The notes: generated by a model not told the origin, from the sequence alone. 9,594 bases of DNA from Myxococcales bacterium (GCA_020430675.1 JAGQJJ010000097.1:1-9594); one strand, 5' to 3'. Positions 1 to 7,486 are shown, counted from the stretch's first letter. Made by a program: numbers and translations.

Positions 1-172
1 GGTGGCGCAGGCCGGGGCGGTCTTCGACGACCCGGTAGCTGACGCCCGACTCCAGGCTGGCGCCGTAGTCCTTGAGCACCGAGGCCGGATCGTTGACCAG
101 TCGCTCCTTGAAGGCGGGGTCATCCCAGGCGCGCTTGGTGATGTCTCGCCACATCTCATTCTTCGACACCAT
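1..172 (-). CDS. NHLP-type leader peptide, probable proteusin-like RiPP precursor (N-terminal 57 aa, runs off the window)
   Basis: The partial product begins MVSKNEMWRDITKRAW and continues with D-D-P-A-F-K-E-R-L-V-N-D-P, VLKDYGASL and YRVVEDRPG before the window ends. The order W...DPxFKxRLxxDPxxVLxxxGxxL...xVVED is the signature of the nitrile hydratase alpha-like leader domain used by NHLP/proteusin RiPP precursors. In real nitrile hydratase alpha subunits this segment sits after a considerably longer N-terminal region; here the protein starts only about 15 residues before it, which favours a leader peptide. The ATG is supported by an AAAGGAA Shine-Dalgarno sequence 5 nt upstream (178-184). 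The gene overlaps the 3' end of the redox-enzyme gene by 17 nt, so it is probably translationally coupled to it. The core peptide would be encoded left of position 1 and cannot be seen. Alternative: an N-terminally short nitrile hydratase alpha-like protein. Confidence 0.72.
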   Translation of the reverse strand, partial: MVSKNEMWRDITKRAWDDPAFKERLVNDPASVLKDYGASLESGVSYRVVEDRPGLRH

Positions 173-1049
173 GGTCGTTCCTTTCGCTCCGACCCCGTCC
201 CATCGGGGGGTGGGCTGGGCCATCCACCCGCCGGACCCGCACCAACTCGTCTTCGAGCCAGCTTTGCGAGCGGTATCCTTCACGGGGTGGGGTGGATGAT
301 AGCTGCGCGATCTGCCTACACGCAACAACGATGCGCGCGCGCTCGGCGGCGGGCAGGCGGGCGACCAGGGCGATGTTCTCGGCGACGTGGCGCACGTCGC
401 TGCCCACGCCGCTGTGAATCTTGAGGCAGCGGGTGATGCGCACGCCGGGTTTCAGCGCGGCGACGCGGTCGAGATAGGGCTGGCCGAAACGCAGCGCGAG
501 GCGCTCGACGGTGTGCGCGTAAGCGATCACGCCGAGGGGCAGCGGCGCACGCGCGGCGGTTTCGAACCACGCGACCATGGCCAGCGCGACCGGTGGTCGC
601 AGGCGCGCGACCGTGGCTTCGGCGTCGTAGCCCATGGCTTCAAGATCGAGCAGCGCCAGCCGGTCGTGGTCGCGCTCGTCGATGCGCTTGGCCTCGGCCC
701 AGTCGGCCAGCTCGGCGCGGCCGGCGGCGCGGAAGCGGGCCTCGGCTTCGCTGAGCAGCGCGGGCGTGTGGGTGGTCAGGTGGTACAGGCCGCAAAGTCG
801 CCAGGCCCACCGTTCGAGCGTCAGCGGCGGCGGCGCGCCCGTCGCTTTGGCCCGCGCGGCGCGCAGGCCGAGCCCGATCGCACCTTCCAGCAGCTTGCCG
901 GTCGTGGCTTCGCTGCCCGGGCCATGCATCGGCTCGGCGAATGGATCACCGAAATTCAATTCGCTTGTCTGATGGACCCAGGCCCGGCGTTCATCGGCGA
1001 CGATGACCTCGCCGGGCCCGACAGCGGCCCATTCGAGCGAGACGCTCAA
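156..1049 (-). CDS. Haem-oxygenase-like iron-containing redox enzyme (HDO superfamily)
   Basis: This 297-residue protein is all-helical by composition and carries the pattern of the iron-containing redox enzyme family (Haem_oxygenas_2, the TENA/PqqC/CADD-like fold). Visible landmarks are an E125-R-D-H128 followed by DLEAMG at 135-140, E182 in a helix YAHTVERL, and a third-helix motif H212 x5 D218 x2 H221. In characterised members such residues bind two irons and support oxidative chemistry on small molecules or peptides. Family members usually have H-x3-D-x2-H, so the spacing here is two residues longer. The start is inferred: the TTG at 1049 overlaps the TGA stop of the trpD-like gene (TTGA), and no in-frame ATG exists that does not run deep into that gene. 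The last 45 residues or so are polar and less family-like. Its position between the TrpD-like gene and an NHLP leader suggests a peptide-tailoring or cofactor-related oxidase; the substrate is unknown. Confidence 0.72.
   Translation of the reverse strand: MSVSLEWAAVGPGEVIVADERRAWVHQTSELNFGDPFAEPMHGPGSEATTGKLLEGAIGLGLRAARAKATGAPPPLTLERWAWRLCGLYHLTTHTPALLSEAEARFRAAGRAELADWAEAKRIDERDHDRLALLDLEAMGYDAEATVARLRPPVALAMVAWFETAARAPLPLGVIAYAHTVERLALRFGQPYLDRVAALKPGVRITRCLKIHSGVGSDVRHVAENIALVARLPAAERARIVVACRQIAQLSSTPPREGYRSQSWLEDELVRVRRVDGPAHPPMGRGRSERNDHGVEE
178..184 (-). promoter_or_regulatory. Ribosome binding site of the NHLP-like gene
   Basis: On the minus strand AAAGGAA lies 5 nt before the ATG at 172. 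It sits inside the last codons of the upstream gene and decides the start of the leader-peptide gene. Confidence 0.6.
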
Positions 1050-2170
1050 CCGGCGATCAGGGCGTCGAGCGCGGCGAGCCCACCGGCGGGGTCGCGGTTC
1101 TGGTGCTCGATGAGCGCGCGGATCTGGGCGAAGCTGCGGCCGTCGGCCATGGCCTCGGTGGCCATCGCGGTGCCCTCGGCGAGCGTTTTGGCGACGCCCA
1201 TCATCCACAGGCCGGCGCCGGCGTTGATCGCGACCAGGTCGCGGCGCGGGCCGGCGTCCTTGCCGGCGAGCACCAGGGCGCCCACGCGCGCGTTGGCCTC
1301 GCGCGTCTCGGCGGCGTCGACGTCGGCGTAGCGCGCCTCTTTGAGCCCCGCGTCGGCGGGCGTGACGATATAGCGCAGGATGGTGCCGTCCTCGCGCAGC
1401 TCGCCGACCTCGGTGGGGCCGATATTGCTGTACTCATCCATGAAGCGGTCGGGCATCTCGGACGAGCCGCCGCAGGGCACGAGCGCGCGCTTGTAGCCCA
1501 GGGCGCGCATGACCTCGCAGACCGGCACCACCAGCTCGGGGCGCGGCACGCCAACGATCTTGTGCACCTCGCCGCTGTGGCGGTCGACGGGGCCGGCGAA
1601 GTGGATGGGCGTGCCGATGCGCATCTGGCCGAGCACGCGGCCGATGCCCATGGTGCGCATCTCGGGGCTGACCGGGGTGGTGAAGCCCAGGCGGCACTGC
1701 TCGACGGCGGCGATCTGCTGCGCCAGCGGGCCGGCGGGGTCGACGCCCCACAGCGTGAACGCATCGGCGGCGCCGCTGACCCCGGTCATGCCCGGGGCGC
1801 CGACCTTGTGCACGTAGACCCCGCAGGCGGCGATGACCACCGACGAGGTGCTCGACACGTTGAACGATTTGAGGGTGTCCATGCCGACGCCGACCACGCC
1901 CAGGTGGGGGGTGGGCGTCTTGGGCACGAAGGGGAAGCAGCGCGACCACTCGGCGTGGTGGGCCTCGGCGACCCCGATCAGCTCGTCGACCGTCTCGCCC
2001 TTGCCGCGGTGCACCGCGATGAAGGCGCCCTGCTGGAGCTCGGGCTGCCGGTTCTGGAAGATCTGGTTGTAGGCGTCGCGGGTCTCTTCGCGGGTGAGCG
2101 CGGCGCCGGCCTGCATGCGCATGATGAGCTGGCCGAACGCGCGCAGCGCGGGCTCGTCGAACGGGGGCAT
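1046..2170 (-). CDS. Divergent anthranilate phosphoribosyltransferase (TrpD)-fold protein
   Basis: The 374-residue product aligns by eye over its whole length with TrpD. It has an N-terminal helical domain (1-75), then the phosphoribosyltransferase core with GVGMD at 94-98, NVSS at 104-107, KVGAP at 122-126 and GVSGAAD at 130-136. The conserved C-terminal block has PELVVPVCEVMRALG, an MDEYSNIGPTEVGEL segment and a GL-containing loop. In true TrpD these sites read GTGGD, N(I/V)ST, K(H)GNR and a HPA/LNP loop; here GTGGD is GVGMD, GNR is GAP, and the HPA position reads SPE. The Asp-Glu metal pair (MDE) is kept. It is therefore a TrpD-family member that probably does not make phosphoribosyl-anthranilate. 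The ATG at 2170 is chosen because GGAGAG lies just upstream; the open frame extends to 2245 but overlaps the kinase gene. No other trp gene is nearby. Confidence 0.85.
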   Translation of the reverse strand: MPPFDEPALRAFGQLIMRMQAGAALTREETRDAYNQIFQNRQPELQQGAFIAVHRGKGETVDELIGVAEAHHAEWSRCFPFVPKTPTPHLGVVGVGMDTLKSFNVSSTSSVVIAACGVYVHKVGAPGMTGVSGAADAFTLWGVDPAGPLAQQIAAVEQCRLGFTTPVSPEMRTMGIGRVLGQMRIGTPIHFAGPVDRHSGEVHKIVGVPRPELVVPVCEVMRALGYKRALVPCGGSSEMPDRFMDEYSNIGPTEVGELREDGTILRYIVTPADAGLKEARYADVDAAETREANARVGALVLAGKDAGPRRDLVAINAGAGLWMMGVAKTLAEGTAMATEAMADGRSFAQIRALIEHQNRDPAGGLAALDALIAG

Positions 2171-2173
2171 GGG

Positions 2174-2179
2174 CTCTCC
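2174..2179 (-). promoter_or_regulatory. Ribosome binding site of the trpD-like gene
   Basis: GGAGAG on the minus strand, with its GGAG core 5 nt before the ATG at 2170. It rules out the longer open frame that begins inside the kinase gene. Confidence 0.65.
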
Positions 2180-2200
2180 AGTCGTCGGTGGCTGCGCGGC

Positions 2201-2229
2201 AGCATACAAGCGCGGACGACGATTGTCAG
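2201..2229 (-). promoter_or_regulatory. Sigma70-like promoter of the trpD-like / redox enzyme / NHLP unit
   Basis: On the minus strand a -35 box CTGACA (2229-2224, 5 of 6 consensus bases) is followed by exactly 17 nt and a -10 box TATGCT (2206-2201, 4 of 6). Transcription would start near 2194, giving a leader of about 24 nt before the ATG at 2170. The -35 box contains the TGA stop codon of the kinase gene, so the small unit could be expressed independently of, and in addition to, read-through from the kinase. Confidence 0.55.
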
Positions 2230-5200
2230 TTGGGGTCGCCCTCAAGCGCGAGACTTTCGACGCGCGCGGTGAACGCGGGGGTGCGCAGCACCCGGGCGCG
2301 GCGGCGAGCTTCGGCGACCAGGGCTTGCGCGCGCTCGCGCTCGCCGAGCGAACGCAGCAGGCGCACCAGCGGCACGACCGCGGCGTCGAACCAGACCTCT
2401 TCGCCGCGCTCGCGGGCGAGGAACTCGGCGGCTTCGAGGTGCTCGCGCTGCTGGGTGCGGTCGCGGCCGTCGGCGGCGATGCGGGCGAGCAGCAGGCGGG
2501 CTTTCATGGCGCGACCGGGCATGCCCACCTCGCCGGCGACTTCGAGCGAGGTCTCGGCCATCTCGCGCGCGGCCTCGCGGTCGCCCAGATCGGCCAGATG
2601 GGTGGCCAGATGGTAGCTCGACAGGCATTGCGCCACCGGGTTGCGCACCTGCACGGCCTGGGCGTAGACCTGTCGCTGCTCGGAGACGGCCTCTTCCAGC
2701 CGGCCGAGCGCCGCGAGCGCGATCGCGCGGCCCGAACGTACCGCGTCGAGCCAGGGCAGGCGCACGTAAGGCCCCTTGCCGCCGGCCGATTCGCCGATCG
2801 CGAGCGCCTGATCGAAGACCGCGACCGCCTCTTCGTGGCGACCCAGATCGCGCAGGATATTGCCCAGATCGTGGCCGGCGCGCACCACCGCGCCGCGGGC
2901 GTTGCTGTCGCGCAGCACCGCCCAGCCTTCGTTGGCCAGCTCGAAGGCTTCTTCGAGCGAGCCGCCCATGCTGCGGATGACAAAGCCCAGCGTCGAGAGC
3001 GCGCGCGCGGCGTCGATCGGGCGGCCGGCCTGCCGGAAGAGGTGCTCGGCGTTCTCCAGGTGGGTGCGGGCCTCTTCCCAGACGCCGGCGTAATGCGCGG
3101 CCTGGGCCAGCATGCCGTGGGCGCGGGCGCGCAGGCCGAGCATGGCCGGGTCTTCGGCCTCGCGCGGCACCGCGGCGAGCGCTTCGCCGGCGCGCTCGGC
3201 GGCGTCTTCGAGGCGGCCCAGGCAGAACATCGTCCACGACAGGTCGAGCAGCGTGCCGATGCGCGGGCCGGGGTCGGCCTCGGCGACGCGGTCCTGCAAC
3301 ATCGCGGCGAGCTGCAGCGCCGAGAGCGCCTCGGTGTAGGCGGCGAGGCCCATGCGCCAGCGGCCGACGATGCGCGCCACTTGCACGGTCTCGGCGTCGG
3401 CGTCGGTGTGGCCGTAGTGGTAGAGCAGCCGCGCGGCGACCTCGGGGTCGGGGCGTTCCTGATCGCCGCGGATGGCCTCAGCGTAGCGCAGGTGCAAGAG
3501 GCGCCGGTTATGCGGCAGCACGGTGCTGTAGACGGCGTCGCGCAGCAGCGGCTGGCGGAAACGGTAGATCGTGCGGCCGGCGACCTCGGCGCGCACCAGG
3601 AGGTCGTGGTCGACCAGCGCGGTCAGCAGATTGGCGGGGCGCAGACCTGGGGGCAGGCCGCCCTCGTGCACCAGGGTATCGGCCACCGTCGACCACACAT
3701 CGGGGTCGATCTCGGCGCCACTGACGCTCAGGTGCTGCACCGCGGCGCGCAGGATGGGCCGCAGGCGCTCGATGCGCGAGAGCAGCAGGCCGTAGAGCGA
3801 AGAGGGCGGTGAGAAGTCGGCCAGCGCCTCTTCCGCGGCACTGAGCAGGTTGCGGGCGCGCAGGGTCTGGATCAGCTCTTCGACAAAGAGCGGGTTGCCG
3901 CCCGAGCGCTCGCGAATGAGCGCGCGCGCCGCGGGCGAGGCGGGGCGATCACCGGCCAGCTCGTCGATGAGTCGATCGAGCGCCTCGCCGTCGAGCGGGC
4001 CGAGCACCACCTCTTCGCGGTGCACCCAATCGCTGGCCAGGGCCTGCGTCGAGCGGCCGCAGAGCACAAAGAGCGGCGGCATGGGGTCGCGCAGCATGCC
4101 GAGCACCGCGTCGAGCAGCTCAAGGCTGGCGGCGTCGGCGCGCTGCAGGTCGTCGAGCATGACCACCAGCGGACGGCCGAAGGTCTTGCTCGTGCGCCGG
4201 CCGGCGGCGGCGAGCACCAGCACCAGCAGTGAGCGCAGGCGGGCGCCGAACAGCTCGGGCTCGGCCGGCTCGGGGGCTTCGATCTCGTCGCGGCCCAGGA
4301 TGAGCGCGGCGACTTCGCTCTGCGCGCGCAGCTCGTCGGCGGCGTCGGTCTCGAGCAGGCCGGCGAGCTGCGCGAGGCGCGCGGTGACGTCGCTCGTCGC
4401 CGGGCGCGTGGGGTCGCCGGCGAACAGAATCTGGCGCAGCAGATCGGGCCACAGCGCGTAGGGCGAGAAGCCGACCGGCTGCACGCGCAGCACGTTGGTA
4501 TGTCGCCCGGTGTCGTCCATCAGCCGGCGCACGAACTCTTCGAGCAGCCGCGACTTGCCCGCGCCGGGTGGGCCGATGACCTCGACCACCCGCACTTCGC
4601 CCGACTGCACCGACGCGAGCAGGTACTCCATCTCGAGCGTCTCGAGCGCGTCGTTGCGCCCGAAGAAGCCGCGGGCGGCGCCGGGGCGGGTGCGGGCCTC
4701 GGTGGCGACGCCGGCCGCGCCGAAGACCTCGAACGCCTCGACCGGGCGGGCGCGGCCCTTGACCTCGACCAGCCCCATCGGGCGCAGGGTGAAGTGGCTG
4801 CCGACGATGCCGCCGGTGGCGCGGCTGATGACCACGCCGTTGATCGGCGCGGCCATGGCCAGGTGACGGGCGACCTCGGCGGTGTCGCCGGTGACCACGT
4901 CGCGCCCGGCGCGCGCGGTGCGGGTCACGAAGCCGCTGTGCAGCCCGATGCGCACGCTGAGGCCGTAGCCATACTCGCTGAGCGCTTCGTCGACCGCGCG
5001 CTGCTGCCCGATCAGCGCTCGCGCCGCGCTGACCGCGCGCTCGGCGTCATCGTCGCGGGTGCGCTCGTGGCCGAAGGCGGCGATCAGCGACCAGCCCATC
5101 GGCGGTTCGACATGGCCCTCGGCCTGCATCAGCACACGGTGGAAGACCTCGAAGACCTGGTCGGCGACCGTGTCGACGTCTTCGGGCTCGGTGCCCGGAA

Positions 5201-6338
5201 GGCTCGACTGAATGTGCATCGTCAGCGACAGCAGCGTGACATAGCGCCGCTCGCCGGGGCGAAGCTGCTCGGCGCCGCCGCGGGTGGCGCGCTCGGGGCC
5301 GAGCTGGGCGAGGCGGCGGTGCAGCTGCTGCAACGCGACGGTGGTCATCGTGCGCGGTCGCGAGGGCGTGGCCACGATGGCCGACGCCGCGGCGGTGCGC
5401 CGCTCGATCACGGTGTCGGCCGACTCGACCGAGCTGGTCTGGCGGCCCTTGGGCGCCGCGGCGAAGCTATTGCCCTGAAACAGCGAGCTGCGCGGCTGGG
5501 CGAAGGGTTCGAGCGCCCGGGCGAAGCGCGCCGCGTCGGGGTAGCGCTCGGTGGGATCGACCGACAGCGCCTGCTCGATGGCCGCCTCCAGCTCGGGCGA
5601 GACGCCCGCGGCCAGATCGGTCAGCCGACGCGGCGGCGTGCGCGTCTTGAGGCGCGCCAGGTAACCGAGCACGTTGGGCGAACCCCACGGCCGCTCACCC
5701 ACGCCCGCGAGGCACTCGAACAGCACGATGCCGGCGGCGAAGACATCGGTCCACGGTCCGATGCGTCCGCCCTCTTCGGCCTGCTCCAATGCCATATAGA
5801 GCGGCGTGCCCATGACTTCGCCGGGCGAGGTCAGCCCCTCGTTGACAAAGTGCGCCACACCGAAGTCGAGCAGCTTGGGCACCTCGCCCAGCAGATCGCT
5901 GCGCGCCAGGAAGATGTTCTGCGGCTTCAGATCGCGGTGCACGATGCCGAGCTGATGCACCTTGTGCAGGACTTCGAGCAGCTCGACGATCAGACGGGTG
6001 GCATACGCCGCGGGCAGGGGACCATCTTGAAGACGCGCGGCCAGATCGCGCCCTTCGAGGTACTCCATCACGATATAAGGCGTATGGTCATCGAGCCGAT
6101 CGTGATCAAAAATCTGCGGCAGGCGCTCATCGCGGATGCGGCTGGTCGCCAGCGCCTCTTTGAAGAAGCGGTCGATGATCTGCGGATCGTGGGCCAGTTC
6201 GGAGCGGATGGTCTTGATGACGACCTTGGTGCCCAGGGTCGGGTGCACGGCCTCGTAGATGAGGCCCATGCCGCCCGCGCTCATCAGCCGGGTGATCGGG
6301 AATTTGCCGACCAGACTACCGGGGGCCAATACATTCAT
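2226..6338 (-). CDS. Multidomain Ser/Thr protein kinase with cyclase-like, AAA ATPase and TPR regions
   Basis: This 1370-residue protein is predicted to be cytoplasmic; no membrane segment is evident. Residues 10-285 form a PknB-type kinase: G-rich loop GGMG 22-25, Lys42, Glu61, HRDLKPQN 134-141 and DFG 158-160, so the catalytic set is intact; the usual APE reads ALE (183-185). A linker (about 285-360) leads to a class III nucleotide-cyclase-like domain (about 360-540) that lacks the metal Asp residues. An AAA/STAND ATPase follows, with Walker A GPPGAGKS at 589-596 and Walker B LDD with Asp 729-730. From about 990 to the C-terminus there are TPR-like helical repeats. This order matches the kinase/cyclase/COG3899-type regulators common in myxobacteria. 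The ATG at 6338 is chosen because PGSLVGKFPITRL after it fits a kinase N-terminus; no strong Shine-Dalgarno sequence is visible and the frame is open to 6425. Its signal and targets are unknown. It reads toward the small trpD-like unit, 55 nt away. Confidence 0.93.
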   Translation of the reverse strand: MNVLAPGSLVGKFPITRLMSAGGMGLIYEAVHPTLGTKVVIKTIRSELAHDPQIIDRFFKEALATSRIRDERLPQIFDHDRLDDHTPYIVMEYLEGRDLAARLQDGPLPAAYATRLIVELLEVLHKVHQLGIVHRDLKPQNIFLARSDLLGEVPKLLDFGVAHFVNEGLTSPGEVMGTPLYMALEQAEEGGRIGPWTDVFAAGIVLFECLAGVGERPWGSPNVLGYLARLKTRTPPRRLTDLAAGVSPELEAAIEQALSVDPTERYPDAARFARALEPFAQPRSSLFQGNSFAAAPKGRQTSSVESADTVIERRTAAASAIVATPSRPRTMTTVALQQLHRRLAQLGPERATRGGAEQLRPGERRYVTLLSLTMHIQSSLPGTEPEDVDTVADQVFEVFHRVLMQAEGHVEPPMGWSLIAAFGHERTRDDDAERAVSAARALIGQQRAVDEALSEYGYGLSVRIGLHSGFVTRTARAGRDVVTGDTAEVARHLAMAAPINGVVISRATGGIVGSHFTLRPMGLVEVKGRARPVEAFEVFGAAGVATEARTRPGAARGFFGRNDALETLEMEYLLASVQSGEVRVVEVIGPPGAGKSRLLEEFVRRLMDDTGRHTNVLRVQPVGFSPYALWPDLLRQILFAGDPTRPATSDVTARLAQLAGLLETDAADELRAQSEVAALILGRDEIEAPEPAEPELFGARLRSLLVLVLAAAGRRTSKTFGRPLVVMLDDLQRADAASLELLDAVLGMLRDPMPPLFVLCGRSTQALASDWVHREEVVLGPLDGEALDRLIDELAGDRPASPAARALIRERSGGNPLFVEELIQTLRARNLLSAAEEALADFSPPSSLYGLLLSRIERLRPILRAAVQHLSVSGAEIDPDVWSTVADTLVHEGGLPPGLRPANLLTALVDHDLLVRAEVAGRTIYRFRQPLLRDAVYSTVLPHNRRLLHLRYAEAIRGDQERPDPEVAARLLYHYGHTDADAETVQVARIVGRWRMGLAAYTEALSALQLAAMLQDRVAEADPGPRIGTLLDLSWTMFCLGRLEDAAERAGEALAAVPREAEDPAMLGLRARAHGMLAQAAHYAGVWEEARTHLENAEHLFRQAGRPIDAARALSTLGFVIRSMGGSLEEAFELANEGWAVLRDSNARGAVVRAGHDLGNILRDLGRHEEAVAVFDQALAIGESAGGKGPYVRLPWLDAVRSGRAIALAALGRLEEAVSEQRQVYAQAVQVRNPVAQCLSSYHLATHLADLGDREAAREMAETSLEVAGEVGMPGRAMKARLLLARIAADGRDRTQQREHLEAAEFLARERGEEVWFDAAVVPLVRLLRSLGERERAQALVAEARRRARVLRTPAFTARVESLALEGDPN

Positions 6339-6397
6339 GCTGCTGGACCAAAGGCAGACATCGTGACAAGGAATTACCACAAAACGGAGGCGAGGCG
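6339..6397. promoter_or_regulatory. Divergent intergenic region between kinase and SIS genes
   Basis: Only 59 nt separate the two start codons, so both promoters must lie here or extend into the opposing coding regions. It is A/T-richer than the surroundings (around AAGGAATTACCACAAAAC). I could not find a convincing -35/-10 pair for either direction; a TTGTCA on the minus strand has no matching -10 box. Confidence 0.4.
6386..6390 (+). promoter_or_regulatory. Ribosome binding site of the SIS gene
   Basis: A perfect GGAGG sits 7 nt before the ATG at 6398 and supports that start. Confidence 0.7.
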
Positions 6398-7346
6398 ATG
6401 GCGGCGATTGCCGTAACCGAAACATTGGCCGAGACCGCGCAGCGTGCCGAGGCGGCGCTGGTGGGCTGGCGCGTGGAGCGGCTGCGGCGCGCGCTCTCGG
6501 GTCCGTTGGTGGTGGTCGGCGCGGGCGGCAGCCGAGGGCTCGCCGAGCTCTGGGCGCGCCTGCACGCGCGCAAGGGCATGGCGGCCTGGGCGATGACCCC
6601 GCAAGAGCTGGTCGACGGCGGCGCGCCGGCCAAAGCCACCGTGCTGCTGCTCTCGGCCTCGGGGCGCCATCACGATGTGCTCGCCGCGGCGCGCGCGGCG
6701 CTGGCGGGGGGGCGCGCGGTGCACGCGGTCACCACCGCGCCCGACACGCCGCTCGACGCGCTCATCCGCGAGGGCCGGCCCGAGAATCAGGCGGTGGTGC
6801 TGCCCGCGCCGGGCGTGCGCGAAGGGCTCGCGGGCCGACACGAGGGCCTACCGATGGTGGTGCTCGCCGCGCGGTTGTACGCGGGCGGCGGACCGTTTGC
6901 GTCGGCTTGGAGCGTTCGAGGCGACGCCCATGCCTTCAGGGCGGCCCCGGGATGTGGTGGTGCTCGGCAGCGGCCTGGCGGCGCCAGCGGCGATGGACTT
7001 CGCCCAGAAGCTGCGCGAATGCGGCTTTGCGCCGGCCCGGCAGACCGATCCGCGCGACTTTGCCCACGGCGACTTCATGGCCTTCGACGCCGCGCAGACG
7101 TGGATGGTGGCCTTCGGGCACGGCGCGCAGCTCGCTTATCTGGGGCGCTATCTCGACCCGTTGCCCGCCGAGCTGTCGGTCGCGCGCGTCTTCGACCCCG
7201 ACCCGGGCGCCGCCGGCGCCATCGGCCTCTTCGCCCGCGCCCGCGCCAGCTTCGCCGCGCTGGTCGAAGCCCACGCCCTGCACCCCGGGCCCGCCGACGT
7301 GCCCCGCTGGGCCGGCCGGCTGTATCAACTGCCGCTCGACGGCTGA
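6398..7346 (+). CDS. Two-domain SIS (sugar isomerase-like) protein, interrupted by a +1 frame shift
   Basis: Two reading frames together encode one protein of about 315 residues. The first (from 6398) gives a SIS domain with the nucleotide/sugar-phosphate loop VVVGAGGS (38-45) and the phosphosugar motif LLLSASGRHHD (83-93), continuing to MVVLAARLYAG near residue 163. The second (codons starting at positions divisible by 3, ending at 7346) gives the second SIS half: RDVVVLGSGLAAPAAMDFAQKL, then RDFAHGDFMAFDA and a C-terminal RLYQLPLDG. Joining them needs one base to be skipped within the GC-rich run at about 6881-6893. SIS proteins bind or isomerise phosphosugars (GlmS, GmhA and AgaS relatives); the substrate cannot be told here. 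The frame shift may be an assembly error, a recent mutation or a recoding site. Good codon-position GC bias continues after the break, which argues against an old pseudogene. Confidence 0.8.
6881..6893 (+). other. Frame-shift site within the SIS gene
   Basis: The stretch GCGGGCGGCGGAC contains one base too many for the SIS reading frame: removing one G in the GGCGG run joins ARLYAGG to ADRLRRLGAFEATPM and restores a continuous SIS protein. It is a simple GC-rich repeat in which a one-base indel, real or technical, is easy. Confidence 0.6.
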
Positions 7347-7413
7347 CCCGGGCGACGCAAAAAAAGAGATCTGCCCCCAAAGTTTTTCCACGGATGCATA
7401 AGGCTGCCGGCAA

Positions 7414-7442
7414 CTCTCTCCCGGACCCGGAAGGGACGAGAG
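7414..7442 (+). repeat. Imperfect hairpin in the leader of the lipoprotein gene
   Basis: CTCTCTCCC (7414-7422) can pair with GGGACGAGAG (7433-7442) with one bulged base and a 10-nt loop. No T-run follows, so it is not a classical terminator. It lies 55 nt before the lipoprotein start and could be a leader structure or operator, or chance in GC-rich DNA. The rest of the 150-nt gap (7347-7496) holds an A/T-rich segment around 7358-7402 with CATAAG as a possible -10 box, but no matching -35 box. Confidence 0.3.
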
Positions 7443-7486
7443 ACAACAGCCCGGCGCGAGTCATCAAGCGCGCCCCCAGATGCCAT

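Noticed and set aside
1..172. Genuine nitrile hydratase alpha subunit
   Set aside because: The usual N-terminal extension before the WxDPxFK segment is missing and no beta subunit is nearby; the metal site lies outside the window, so this stays an alternative rather than being excluded.
1050..1208. Longer N-terminus for the redox enzyme (start at 1208)
   Set aside because: The added residues are an Arg/Pro-rich shadow of the end of the trpD-like gene.
2171..2245. Longer N-terminus for the TrpD-like protein (start at 2245)
   Set aside because: It would overlap the kinase gene and the promoter; the ATG at 2170 has a good ribosome binding site and fits the family N-terminus.
2094..3812. 572-codon plus-strand open frame antisense to the TPR region
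   Set aside because: Low-complexity His/Arg/Gly/Ala product with no recognisable motif, opposite a clear TPR coding sequence.
4500..6416. 638-codon plus-strand open frame antisense to the kinase
   Set aside because: It is a shadow of the high-GC kinase gene: its protein is rich in Ala/Gly/Arg/His with no domain motifs, while the minus strand gives intact kinase and Walker motifs.
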